DNA from: Anthoceros angustus
Lineage: Eukaryota > Streptophyta > Anthocerotopsida > Anthocerotales > Anthocerotaceae
Length of the DNA: 64,000 bases
Reading direction: 5' to 3'
Assembly (NCBI GenBank): GCA_010909165.1
Contig: MU008179.1
Span: 248,001-312,000, forward strand
Shown here: positions 22,131-32,730 of the stretch, one piece after another
How positions within the stretch are numbered: the stretch's first letter is position 1
Layout of the letters: the number at the start of each line of letters is the position of its first letter
Translations under genes and position numbers: made by a program
The notes under the pieces: model-generated
Seen by the model: only the letters and a program-made list of their open reading frames with translations
Told to the model about the DNA's origin: nothing
Databases searched by the model: none

Positions 22131-24584
22131 TTACGATGGTTTTGGCTTTCCTATCTCCTCTCTGCTGATAGCTTTCCATCTGTTTCGCCATTTCCCATTG
22201 CCAAACTTGTCAATATCGCTGCCAAGTGCAAGATAGCCATAAAAGACCTTAGTCTTCTCCTCTGTAGTTTCATCCACCCGCGCAAACTCGGGCCCTTCAT
22301 CTGCATTGTCATCCTCAAGGCTGCTTTCCCAAAAGGGCTGGACCCGCTCCCACTCCTTTCTCCCTCGTCCATTCGCCTCGAAGTGCTTGTGGAGTCGCTC
22401 TGCCTCTTTGAAGCCGTCCAGATTTGCTGCGTACTCCACCAGCATGAAGCCTCTATGTCCTTCCCGGTCCCATACCGGCCTCGACCTTCCGTGGGGGTGT
22501 CCCAGTTCTGCAGCGTCACCATGTAATGAAACCATCACCTCTCCATGCAAACAATGACGTAAAAGCAAACAACACATCCTGCAGTTTCTTCCCATTCCTT
22601 ACTACAGAGGAGGCTCTACGGTTATGCGGCCCTGCCCAGAAAGCTGAAGCAAGTAGAGGTTTCAAACCCTTCAAAAATGCTGTCATATCCTTGTTAGTCA
22701 TGCCAACCCAGCGTCCATCATTGGTTTTCTTCGTCCGAGTGTTTTCCACTATTATAGTGGGAGGCCATACAATCGTGTCACTCCCCTTCGTGTTCTTACT
22801 GTTAGATGCGGGAAGAACTGACCGTTTGTTTTTAGGATCTGCCAAGGAGTTCCACCCTAGCAATTCACAGAGGGCCCGGTGGAATCCTTGGTGATCAGCC
22901 CTCTTGCGCACATCCGGGGACTGGATGGCATGCGTCACCAGACTTGTCAAGTCGCTCTTGCTGCACAAACCGCCCACAACGCCCCCCCCATGATCAACCT
23001 CACACTGCAACCCAACAGGCGTCAGCGAGTCCAGAAAACTTACCTCCCGCACACAAGGCATTCGACATCCCTGCGCTGCCCATTCTTGGCATCCTCGTAC
23101 TTCTTCCGTCGAATAGTATCCTCCTTTAACACCCGAGAGTAATGCGCATGGGCCTTGGTCACCTTCTCCTGAAACTCCTCAGTCTTCTCTCTCTCCTCAA
23201 AGAGAATGAGATGGTCCCCAGCCTCTCTCGCTATCTTACTTCTCTTGGCAGCTATGGCCTGCTCCAGAGGCAGCTGATGCTTACTCCTCTGCCTGCCCCT
23301 CCCCCGATCACGAGACCGGTCCCGATCCCGCTCCCTCTCCCGCTCCCGCTCCCTGCGCTTGTCCCTCTCCCGCTCCCTGGGCAACGCCGTCCTCCTTCCA
23401 GGCCCCAGAATGCCTAGCCCGCCCCTCATAGGCTCCGCAAACCTATACCTCTTCTGCGAGTAGTCCCGCCCAGTCGGACTCACCATATCTCCTCTCCCCA
23501 AGCCCAGCCCCAGCCCCAGCCCCAGCCCCAGCCCCGCCGCGTTGTGGCCGAGCAACACCACGTCGTGCGTGGGACTCATGGGCTCCCTCCTGGGGCTCAT
23601 GGGTGCAAACAGCTGCTGCGGCAAGATGTGGTTGCCGCCCAAGGGATTCCCAAGAAGGTGGGCATCATACCCCAATCCCAGAACCGGGGCCGGCGGCCTG
23701 GACAGAATGCCCGGCTGCTGGCTCCTGGGCAGCAGCGCCTGCTCATGCCTGTGCGGAAAGAGGGGAATCATATTCCCCCGGCTCCTGGGCGAGCTCCGCC
23801 CGCGGAACTGGTACGGATTCCTGGGCGGAGAGAGGCTGAGGGCCCGGTGGCGGTTCCGGCGGGGACTCGGGCTTCGCCGGGGGCTCATGGGCAGCAGTCT
23901 GGGCGGGGGGGACCTCCTGGGGCTCATCGGAGCCCAGCGCGCATCCACAGGCCCCCCTCCCAGAATCCCCCTCTCAGGAAGCATCCGCGCAGGAGCGGCA
24001 GCAGCATTGGCGTCCAAGGCCGGGAATCCTCCCAGAGCCGGCGCAAGTGCCCCTCGAGCCTGGGCACGGGGCGGGGAGTCGGACGGCACGCAGAACATGG
24101 TGTGCAATTTTCCGTCGATCTCCACCTGCTGCGTCTGCAACATGCCGTACCCGTCCAGCTCTCCCCCGGGCTTGGCAGCTCCGAAGCCCGCACCTCCGGA
24201 CAGCAGGTGCTGCTGCGCCTGCGCCACCCCGGACATGGCCATCCAATTCGGCATCCCATGGGCGAGCCCCGGCGCTCCCCTTTCTGCGCCACCCGCCCCG
24301 CTCCTCCACTGCGGGCCCGGCATCCACGAATTCTCCACCTGCTGCGCGTGCTGCACCTGCGGCACGTGATGCTGCTGCGCCGCCGCCTGCTGCCGGTGCT
24401 GCTCCAGAAGCCCCTGGAACTGGTTCTGGTGCCGCAGGATGATGTCCATCCCCGCATCCTGCTGACCCGCCGCCTGCTGCCGGTGCTGTGCGAGGCGTGG
24501 GTTCACCACTGCGCGCGCTCTGCCACCGCCGCCACCGCCTCCTCGCCGCTGAGGAGCGCCATTCCTGGCGGGCCTGCCTGCCAT
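22131..24584 (-). CDS. XS and zf-XS domain protein, SGS3/IDN2-related
   Basis: Exons are 24584-23044, 22960-22668 and 22507-22131, in phase, giving 736 residues. Residues 1-400 are low-complexity: Gln/Ala-rich, RS-like MSPRRSP repeats, a (GL)n tract, and an alternating Arg/Glu/Asp block. A charged helix follows. Around residue 509 begins the zinc finger (ECLVCG, split by intron 1, then TSLVTHA and DHQGFHRALCELLGWN). The XS domain follows (DTIVWPPTIIVENTRT, REGHRGFMLVEYAA, GFKEAERLHKHFE, KVFYGYLALGSDIDKF). XS proteins bind or guide small-RNA pathway RNA; this subgroup resembles Arabidopsis At3g22430-type proteins, whose exact role I do not know. The gene converges on MET1, the two stops lying 540 bases apart. 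The first acceptor at 22961 was chosen to keep the finger intact. Confidence 0.88.
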
Positions 24585-25630
24585 CCCTTCCTCCGCCTCA
24601 CGCCATTTGCAGCACCGCCACCGGCATCAGCGTCAGCCTGTTTCACAAGCCGCAGCGATGAGAGGCAGAGCAAGAGAGGTCTTCCCCCTCCGGCCCGCCA
24701 TGCCCACAATCCCCAAGCCACCGCCTGCCCGACCCAGCCCGGATCTTGCTCCTCCACTCACGTGCCCGCATTTCCCGGCCCCGCCTCCAGATCCCCCGGG
24801 GCTGCCTCCTTTCCCGCCCCGCGCACAGCACCTGCCTGCGGCTGCGCCCCAAGCGTCCGGCCTGCACCCTGCAAATGGATCCCGACAACACAAGGCAATT
24901 CAATTTGCTTGCGCACCATGTTGCAGAGCAGACCGCGACATGCACCGCCGCCTGCGCTTTCCTCTGGCTGCGCCGCACCTGCCTCTCTGCCCTCGCTGCG
25001 CAATCAGATGGCCTGCAACTGCGCCAGATCCTCGTCCGCCGATTTGTTGCTGCTTAGAGCTCGCAGCTTCAAGCTTGGAGCTTGGAGCTTGGAGCTTGGA
25101 GCTTGAAGCGCGCACTTTGTCTCGCCAACCTCCGTCCTTCCGTCTCTCTCCCTTCTGCCGTTGTCAGGACAGCCGGTGGTACCGGTCGTGGTGCCTGCCG
25201 CCTTTGACTGCACATGCCATGCGCTTGCGTGGCCACGCACCGATTTACCGGCTACTCACCGTGCCTTGGCAGTTAGTTGCTGTACCGGCTTTCTTCGATC
25301 ACCACTCCACCCCACCTCCATAATGACCACTTATATAATTAATTGATTATGAATGAGAATCATATTAATGGCTTCCCCCTACTGTTTGACGAACAACACC
25401 CTCATGCCAAAATCAGTAGGTAAAGGCCCAAAGCTCGCGTGGCGGGTGAGAAGAAATTGTGTGGGGTCATATCCTTGGATCCGTAGGTGCATTCACCTTA
25501 CCTCGCACGTATTACTTCTTCGTAGGGCTACACCACCTGGAATAAAATCGAAAGATCTTATTGCAATGTGATCAAATATATTAGTAAACAGAAATGGAGA
25601 GTTCCCGTCAAGAAGGAGTCTAGCCAAGAC
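24585..25630. other. GC-rich promoter side of the XS gene, then intergenic DNA
   Basis: The first 500 bases are GC-rich and probably contain the XS gene promoter and leader. A short repeat AGCTTGGAGCTTGGAGCTTG lies at 25075-25106. No gene is recognised; long open frames on both strands reflect GC content. Confidence 0.45.
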
Positions 25631-25636
25631 AACAGA

Positions 25637-25682
25637 GCCGAGCCGAGCCGAGCCGAGCCGAGCCGAGCCGAGCCGAGCCGAG
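25637..25682. repeat. Pentamer microsatellite (GCCGA)n
   Basis: Nine perfect GAGCC/GCCGA units in tandem. The same pentamer recurs at about 42988-43009 and 43694 in a coiled-coil element, so it is a recurrent simple repeat here. Confidence 0.9.
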
Positions 25683-25947
25683 TTAAAGTGAAATCGATTT
25701 ATGAGCTTCCCGCCGGAGTGACCTTGTGGTCCTGCACAGCTCATATGACTACTCATCAGCCATCTATTTCTGTTTCTTTTACGAAATGGAGGAGGAGCTT
25801 GACATGGCTGTTGAGTCCAAGAAATGTTGTCTCCTTTCCGACAACCTTCCTTCTCAGAGGCATGGTTCAATACTTCTTAATTCTGAAGACAATATTTCTT
25901 CCTGTAGGGAAGACTTCTCGGGCAGACATGTTCTCCTTGAACATGTT

Positions 25948-26041
25948 CTTCTGGAGCAGCACCGGCAGCAGGCGGCGGGTCAGCAGGATGCGGGGATGGA
26001 CATCATCCTGCTGCCGGTGCTGTGCGAGGCGTGGGTTCACC
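25948..26041. repeat. Snap-back copy of part of XS gene exon 1
   Basis: The left arm, 25948-26007, equals the sense strand of the XS gene near its 5' end: plus-strand reading LLEQHRQQAAGQQDAGMDII, which occurs in the XS protein as two neighbouring pieces. The right arm, 26008-26041, is identical to plus-strand 24474-24507, that is the antisense of the same exon. The two arms meet head to head, so 25957-25971 (CAGCACCGGCAGCAG) pairs perfectly with 26008-26022. It is a gene fragment, not a gene. Confidence 0.85.
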
Positions 26042-26112
26042 TGAAGTCTACCTCCTAACCAATAAGCCTGAATCCTGCCTCCTCCTCCTATCCAGCAGCC
26101 CTTCTTCCACAA

Positions 26113-26830
26113 TCAGTGAGTGTGCACTGGTGCCTGCCCTTCTGTACAGCACCAGTGGTTGCACAGGCCGTCAGAAGGCAAGCTAAAGTAACATGTGCAC
26201 CCAAACTCGGACCCTCCTGCTCCATTTTTCCACATCACACCAAGTGCCTCTTGGCCGAGCCTTGCTGCGTACCCGGGTATGTGTGAGCCACGTTCTTTTG
26301 TGGCCAAAGCTATCAAAATCCTGCCATGCATCTTCCCGTTCACCACGGCATCCTCTTTTGACAATCCGTGAGTGCAGTTGCCTGCCCTACTACAAGGCAC
26401 CAGTGCTTGCACAGGCCTTCAGAACGCAAGCAAAAGTAACATGGTCAGCTAAAATCAGCCCCTCCTGCTCCATTTGCCCATACGCAACAAGCGCCTCATG
26501 TCCGAACCCCTGCTGTTTACCCAGCGATGCGAACATTCCATGTCTCCAGATTCTTTGTGAGCATGTCGTCAAAAACCTAGCGAGCATCTTCCAGTTCACC
26601 ACATTTTGCATACATGTCCACCTGGCGGGTGCCCACCAGTACGCCATCCAGAGTCCTCTTTCGACAATCTGAGCGTGCAGCCGCCAGCCCTACTGCAGGC
26701 ACCAGTACTGCTTGCATAGGCCTTTTGCAGGCAGCCACACCTTGCCCAATTCTCTTCGGTTCGTGCTTTACAAGGAGTAAGCAGGATGCATACCAAGATA
26801 GTATCAAAGATACCTAGAAGAAGAAGAAGA
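26113..26830 (-). pseudogene. PPR protein pseudogene
   Basis: Minus-strand frames contain VDMYAKCGELEDAR (about 26600), then GHEALVAYGQMEQEG and HVTFACVLKACASTGAL. These are typical of PLS-class plant PPR proteins, which bind organelle RNA. A second diverged copy of the same kind follows toward 26113 (LCNHWCCTEGQ, GLGQEALGVMWKNGAGG). Frames break repeatedly and no start is seen. It looks like a retro- or segmental remnant with two repeat blocks. A (GAA)n run lies at its upstream end, 26817-26841. Confidence 0.75.
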
Positions 26831-27073
26831 AGAAGAAGAAGTCCATTACCTACCCAGTGTACGACGTTCCGAATCATATGTCTCTTCAAGGTTCCCGATG
26901 GAATTGCAAGCGTTCCAAGCTACTTTGAAGGACCGTGTGAAATGAACGCAATGCATATAAAGCTGGTCGAAAATCAGTGTGTGGGATGAATACGGATCGG
27001 AGCATGCGGACGCTTAGCAGTGAGCAGGGCAGGCGAAGTGAGGTGAAGCCAAGGGGAAGAGCAGGAGGGGTGG

Positions 27074-29001
27074 ATGGCGGCCCCGGGGCGGGGATCGGCG
27101 GCGATCGGGGAGTGCAAGGTTGTGGTGGGATTGGATTTGGGCAGCACGGCGTCGGGCTTCGCGTTCTTGCAGAGGGAGCCGACGATCGCGTTCAAGAGAC
27201 GCTACGAGTATCCGTGGCGTCTCCCCAGCCGGGAGACCCGGGAGACCATGAGCTTCTACGAGTGGCCGGGCCAGGCGCAGAGTTACTGCAAGACGCTCAC
27301 CTGCGCGCTCTACGGCTGGGGCGCCAGCTCCAGCGCTAGCTCGGAGGCAGAGCCATCCACGGCGAGCTACCGGCTGCTTGAGTGGGGTGGCCGGCGCAGG
27401 CGCGCTACCTGCAGGACAGGGACCAGGGCGGGGCAGGGGCAGGGGCAGGGGCAGGGGCAGGGGCAGGAGGGACCTTCCTCACGCGGTTTAGGCTGCGTCG
27501 GAGCCCGAGGGTGTACAACGCCGGGGACGGGAGGGGCTCCCGGCGGAGCTCACCGTGGAGAGAGTGGGGAGGAATTCCTGTCGAGGATGGCGGAGTTCGT
27601 GGTGCAGTACCTGCAGCGAGGCTACGGGAAGCGGCTGGCGAGGCGCGACATCCAGTGGTGTCTGGCGGTGCCGGCGGCGTGGCACAAGCAGGCCAGGAAG
27701 GTGATGCGGGCGTGCGCGGAGCGCGCGGGCCTGGGCAGCCCGCGCCCGCTGCGGGTGGTGACGGAGGTGGCGGCGGCCGCCGTGCACTGCGTGCACAAGG
27801 GCTGCGCACCGTGGGACCTGGACCCCTGCAGCTCTTCCTGGTGGCGGACGTCGGGCGGGGACGCTGGACGTGTCGCTCCTCTACGTTCTGCCCAACGGGG
27901 AGGTTGCGGCGGGTGCGGCGGCACCGGGAGGACTTCAGCGTCGACACCATCATGATGCGGGTGCTGGAGACCACGTTCCCGGGATTCGATTTCTCCGGAG
28001 CCGACGCCGCCTCCGCCTCCGCCCGGTCACACATCCACAGGTGGTGGCAGGCGGTGAAGGTCGCCTTCCCGGGGGGCTTCCACAAGTTCCAGTCCATGAA
28101 CGGGGAGGTGGTGAGGAACGAGGCCGCGGCGACGCGGGGGTCGGAGGCCATGCAGCGACTGCCCCCGGCCCTGTTGCGCCGGCTCAGCGGCGGCCCGGGG
28201 CAGCTCGGGCTCCCCAACTCGCCCCCCGTGGTGCCGGAGATCCTGGACCGGGCCGCGCACCAGGTGGCGGAGCGGATCCAGGCGCAGGTGCAGCCGGAGC
28301 AGGATCGGGGCGTGCGCATCGTGTGCGCCATGCTGGTGGGCGGCCTGCTGGAGTCGTCCTACTTCTGCAGCAAGGTGGAGACGATGCTGCGGTGGCCGAA
28401 GGTGGTGGTGCCGCCCGAGCCCGGGAGCGCCGTCTCCCGGGGCGCGGCCTTGCTGGGAATGTTTCCCGACCTGCGCGTCGGCAGGAAGGCAACCTCCACT
28501 TACGCGCTCGGGATGGCGCGCTTCTTCCGCGAAGGCGACCCGCCAGAGTCGCTCCTGGAGGTGGGCGGCGTCAGGTACTGCAAGACGGCGCTCTGCGTGT
28601 TTCTCAGAATAGGGGAGCGGGTGGATCCCGGTCGGAAGGATGAGAGGTGCTTCAGGCCAGTCTTCCAGAACCAGAAGAAGATCCTGGTGCACGTCTACAT
28701 TTCCAGCCGCCAGGACCCGCCGCGGTATACCACGGATCCCGGGGTCGAACTCCGGGCCACCTTCGCCGTCGACATATCTGGGGACCTCACTAACCAGCTT
28801 CAGCTGCGACGCCACCTTCAGTTCACCATGTATTACGGAGTGCCTTCCAGGTTGCCTTACGGGGGGCATTACATCTGGCTGGAGGCACGGCGGCTGAATT
28901 TTGGCGACACTAATCTCATTGAAGAGCTGAAGAGGGAGGTCCCCTTCAAGTCTGAAATTGCACTCTTCGAGACCTCCGATTCTGGCGTGGCGCTCTTTTG
29001 A
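27074..29001 (+). pseudogene. HSP70-like protein of the HSPA12 class, frame disrupted
   Basis: The ATG at 27074 opens MAAPGRGSAAIGECKVVVGL and DLGSTASGFAF, the first phosphate loop of the actin/HSP70 ATPase fold. Later parts are LEWG / WPAQARYLQD, FVVQYLQRGYGKRL, RRDIQWCLAVPAAWHKQARK, ACAERAGL and VADVG. From 27903 one frame runs to the stop at 29001: DTIMMRVLETTFPGFDFSG, VCAMLVGGLLESSYF, and a C-terminal beta-rich part. The order and spacing match HSPA12A/B-like proteins of about 600 residues. To read all parts the frame must change near 27385, 27490, 27832, 27858 and 27903, all in GC-rich sequence, and the second phosphate motif is broken there. It is a pseudogene, or the assembly has indels; no introns are evident. 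Confidence 0.8.
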
Positions 29002-29274
29002 AGCAGCATCAGCCTTGTCATTCCATTACGTTACACACACATTACAAGTGTCTTTTTCTTTCCCCTTCACACATTCCGTTTCCTTTCCCTTCGTCAATAG
29101 TGAAGAACCCGACCAGACTACCTACAACCCAACCAGACTACCCTACTGGACTGTACAAGTCCTAACTCTAGGATGTACATGAGCATAGCAGAGTAGGGGA
29201 GACAACATTGCTACATGGAACCTGTACAAAGAAAAAAAGAGGCAGTGTGGTGAGCGGGATTGCTTGCCGAAACT

Positions 29275-31473
29275 TTACTTGGGTTGCCATGCTGACAGAG
29301 CGCTCTGGACTGTCTCCTTCCAGCCCATCAGCACCCATCCTTCGTCCTGCCCTACTCCAAAGTTCTCGTGGAATTCTCGCAAGACTTCCCGGGTTTCCTC
29401 GAACACCTCTTCTTTCACCGGCACCTGCTGGAAGCCGGCGTTGAGAATGCGGCGCTTCCACTGAGTGTAAAGCTCGGCTCGTTCTATTCTCTCCAGGCCC
29501 TCGCAGGCAACGATGTTGAGGATGTCCCTTCCCATCAGCTCCTTCTCCACGATATATCTCTCTTCGCTGTCCCGGGCCACTGTGACATCCAGGGCTTCGA
29601 AGTAGGCCAAGTAATGAGAGAAAGCTTGCACGAATCTGCCGTTGTAGAAGGGCACGTTGCAGGCAGCACTCACGACTCCGGTGACCAACACCTTGGGCTT
29701 CATGCTCCTCACTCTCTCCAGCACTGTTCTTCTGGGGCTGGAGGGGAGGACGCTCTCGTCCAGGAGATGGTGCAGCCGGAACATGGAGGTGACGGCCAGC
29801 ACTTCGTCCTTGCGGAGGTTGACAGAAAAAGGGTGCACGTTCTCCCACTTGTCCGCGATGGCTTTGTACTCGAAGGGCAGGTTGAGACCCTCTGCAAACT
29901 GTCCTAGCTTGATGCCTGTCTCCTTCACTCTCTGCACGGGGTCCAGACCCGACTGCGGAAACTCTATCCCAGTGATGCGGAGGAGCTTAGGAGGCCCCCC
30001 CGGACGGTTAGCAAGAGCCTGCATGAAGCTGGGCCAATGATGCCCGTACAAAATCCCATAGTCAATGATGTGCACTCGCTCAGCTCCTTCGAAAGCGTCC
30101 AGCAAAATCCTGTTGCCAAAAATCTGGGACATGCGAAAATGAGGAATCTTCTGCATGTACAGCTGGTACGCTCGGAGAACGTTGCTGGCAGCTGGCCCTG
30201 TTTTACAAGCGGCAGTGAAGAGATCCGCCCCTGTACCAGATAGCCTAGCCCCCAAAGCCTCCACGAAGTAATGCGCCAGACGTTGCAGCCCAGACCCCCA
30301 GGGCGTTGCGAACTGTCGCATGTTGCCCAGCAGAGCATTAGCAGTGCCGACATCGTCAGCATTCACTGCCTGAGCGCACTCCAGTAACTGCTTCGTCACG
30401 TCTTCCGCTGAATAACCTGGCGCAGACCCTGGAGAACCATCCAAGCTGGGCAGCTGCGGGGAGGAGGGAACCTGCGCATCATTGAAGCCGGGCAGCTGCG
30501 GGGAGGAGGGAACATGCCCACCATTGAAGCTGGGCAGCTGCGGAGACGAGGGAACCTGACCACTATTGAAGCTGGGGAACCGAGGAGACGAGGGAACCTG
30601 ACCACCATTGAAGCTGGGCAACCGAGGAGACGAGGGAACCTGACCACCATTGAAGCTGGGCAACCGAGGAGACGAGGAAACCTGTGCACCATCAAAACTG
30701 AGAAACTGACGGGAGGCAGGAACTTCAAAGCCAGGCACCAGCGGAGAGGCTGGATTTCCGCCCCCACCAGGCAACGCATACTCTCCGTCGCTCCACATTT
30801 TCTCATCGGCATCCAGACCTAGACCTTGAGAGAAGTTCACAAAATCCTCCACGTTGAGCCAGTTCTCCACGAGGGCATTCGGACACTTGGTGGGATGCAA
30901 CGGCCCATCCGAGAACTCCAACCTGTTCGTCACATCCCCGATCAAATCCGCCAGCTCATTGTGCACCGCCTGGTACGCCGTGCAGTCCACCAGCATGTGC
31001 TTCTGCTTACACAGCCCCTGGTCCGCAAGCAGGTGAGCGAAATAGGCCAAAGTCGGGTCCACCCGCTGCTGCTGCTCACCCCCAAGCCCGGGCGCCGGAG
31101 ACGACAAAACGTCCCACCCTTCCAGCTCCGTGTTCAGCGTGCCCTCCGACAGCACTGGGGACGACACCGCCCCCGCAACCCGCATACTCCCAGACCCGTC
31201 ATACGAGGTCGGGGATGGAGCCCAGGCCACGGAACCAGGGGAGGGAGTCCAAGCTTCCTGATCAGCCTCCGGCACGCCATTCCCCGCCCTCTCCTCTCTC
31301 CCGCTGGAGTTCACACTGGAGAAGGAGTTGGACTGCCCCAGGGTTTGGCCCATCGACACAGACCTCTCCTTGGCCGGGGACGCCGGCGGCGGAGAAACCA
31401 TGCTCCCCTTGGGCATCTGCGTCCGCAGCCATGCCTGCTGCAGCTGCGCCGTGAGGGAACCCCTGTCCGCCAT
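29275..31473 (-). CDS. GRAS transcription regulator, LISCL (SCL9/SCL14-like) class
   Basis: An intronless frame of 732 residues. The N-terminal half is Ser/Pro-rich and contains tandem LPSFNGGQVPSSPR repeats (residues about 260-345). The GRAS domain runs from about residue 357 (TKQLLECAQAVNADDVGTAN, first leucine-rich region) to the end. VHIID is VHIIDYGILYGHHWPSF near 469, followed by RPGGPPKLLRITGIEFPQ. The PFYRE region has FNGRF/FVQAF-like motifs near 615, and SAW ends the protein (GWVLMGWKETVQSALSAW). The VHIIDxGIxYGxxWP and RITGIxxPQ wording is typical of the LISCL subfamily. Members act in the nucleus, often as coactivators with TGA factors in detoxification or stress response. The assignment below subfamily level is not possible. 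No DELLA motif is present. Confidence 0.93.
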   Translation of the reverse strand: MADRGSLTAQLQQAWLRTQMPKGSMVSPPPASPAKERSVSMGQTLGQSNSFSSVNSSGREERAGNGVPEADQEAWTPSPGSVAWAPSPTSYDGSGSMRVAGAVSSPVLSEGTLNTELEGWDVLSSPAPGLGGEQQQRVDPTLAYFAHLLADQGLCKQKHMLVDCTAYQAVHNELADLIGDVTNRLEFSDGPLHPTKCPNALVENWLNVEDFVNFSQGLGLDADEKMWSDGEYALPGGGGNPASPLVPGFEVPASRQFLSFDGAQVSSSPRLPSFNGGQVPSSPRLPSFNGGQVPSSPRFPSFNSGQVPSSPQLPSFNGGHVPSSPQLPGFNDAQVPSSPQLPSLDGSPGSAPGYSAEDVTKQLLECAQAVNADDVGTANALLGNMRQFATPWGSGLQRLAHYFVEALGARLSGTGADLFTAACKTGPAASNVLRAYQLYMQKIPHFRMSQIFGNRILLDAFEGAERVHIIDYGILYGHHWPSFMQALANRPGGPPKLLRITGIEFPQSGLDPVQRVKETGIKLGQFAEGLNLPFEYKAIADKWENVHPFSVNLRKDEVLAVTSMFRLHHLLDESVLPSSPRRTVLERVRSMKPKVLVTGVVSAACNVPFYNGRFVQAFSHYLAYFEALDVTVARDSEERYIVEKELMGRDILNIVACEGLERIERAELYTQWKRRILNAGFQQVPVKEEVFEETREVLREFHENFGVGQDEGWVLMGWKETVQSALSAWQPK
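30430..30690 (-). repeat. Coding minisatellite in GRAS gene, about 48-60 bp unit
   Basis: Seven related units, each giving a peptide like LPSFNGGQVPSSPR with GGQ/GGH/NDA variants. The units stay in frame and vary little, so copy number has probably changed recently. The peptide lies in the disordered N-terminal part, outside the GRAS domain. Confidence 0.88.
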
Positions 31474-32730
31474 CTCCCTCTAAACCTAATCGCCTCGCCA
31501 CGTCTCGCTTCAGCCTGCAGCTCCACCTTCCCGCTACATGCTCCCGGTCACGCAAACAGTCCACGTTTGCGCCGCCCTTGGCCGCCTGAAATGCATACAT
31601 GTATGGAGCCTGGCGGTCGAGCAGCGCAGACGTTCACGACGCCCGAGCAAGATCATGCCATTCCCTGGAGCCTGCTCGTCTTGCATCATGGAAATCCGTA
31701 CTTAAAGCCGACCTGCCCTGGCCAGAGGCACGTGCAGCTGAGAGAGCGCAGACGGGCGTAGGCAGACCGATCGTGCTCGAATCAACTCCAGTGATAGGCG
31801 CTCCAACCGCGGCCCGCGATTGGAAGGTCCAGATATCAAGACACCTTCCAGACCTCCGCCTATGGCAAGCGCTCCATGCGTCCTCCAGCGAGGAGACATG
31901 CACTTGGCAAAATGGGGAATTGGCTGTTATCCCTTGATTGCTTGCTTCGAACGTGATTGTCTTATTAATTTCCCACACAAAATAAGGTCTGAAACTGCCG
32001 TGGAAGTGGCGGGTGTGCGGGAACGATCTTGGTGCTGGCTAGCCGATCAAGGATGCTGACGAGGGAATATGGAATCACACTATCCACATTTCCACCCAGA
32101 GGGAGAGCTGCTCTGCAGCACTCGGTCCACACAGTTGGGAGACTGTGCTGAGCTTGTCTCTTTTCACACACCTACTATTATATTGTATCCTCCCGGGAAG
32201 TAGAACTGCAGTCCATCTTTCTATACACATCACGGGTAGTAGAATGCAGGCCATCGTTTCAGCAACATCATCGTCCTGCGATGGTCCGGCTAAGGCACCT
32301 GGATATTACCCGCATATTACACGACAATCAGCAGAACGAGCTCAGAAGAGGTTGACGGCCATGGTCGTTGTCACCAAGTGCCAACTCAACTTGCAACTTC
32401 AGGCTAACCTCAAACAGCTTCCATGCTGGCAGTTTAGACAAACTTGGGGCCAACGAACATCATTCAGCCATTCAGCTTGAACTTCATGACGAAACGAATC
32501 TTCTCCATCGTTTCCAGTCTTGCCCCTCCTCTTGTCATCTGTCAGACACCGCCATCCCTGGCGTGTTGCATGTCACTCATTCCCTCCATCTAAGGCCCTG
32601 GACTTTGTTGCAGTTGTTTCATGAGGGAGCTGTGATTGTCACTAGCCAACACCAGTCAGACGGAAGGGAAAGTTCGGGATGAGCACCTGGTTGGATTGGA
32701 CACTAGAATCCACTCTTTCTCTGAGCAAGG
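31474..32730. other. GRAS gene upstream region; no gene seen
   Basis: This 1.26 kb lies between the GRAS start and the ataxin-10 stop, both on the minus strand. It should hold the GRAS promoter and the ataxin-10 3' flank. Short frames on both strands show no family signal. No clear core promoter motif was picked out. Confidence 0.45.

Noticed and set aside
23544-25106. Plus-strand open frame of 520 codons
   Set aside because: It is antisense to XS exon 1, whose GC-rich repeats keep several frames open; the minus strand has the conserved domains and splice sites.
26817-26841. (GAA)n tract as a possible regulatory element
   Set aside because: Simple trinucleotide repeat in a pseudogene region; no support for function.
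28027-28869. Minus-strand frame of 280 codons
   Set aside because: Shadow of the HSPA12-like gene in GC-rich sequence, without family signal.
30826-31761. Plus-strand frame of 311 codons
   Set aside because: Antisense to the GRAS N-terminus, no domain.
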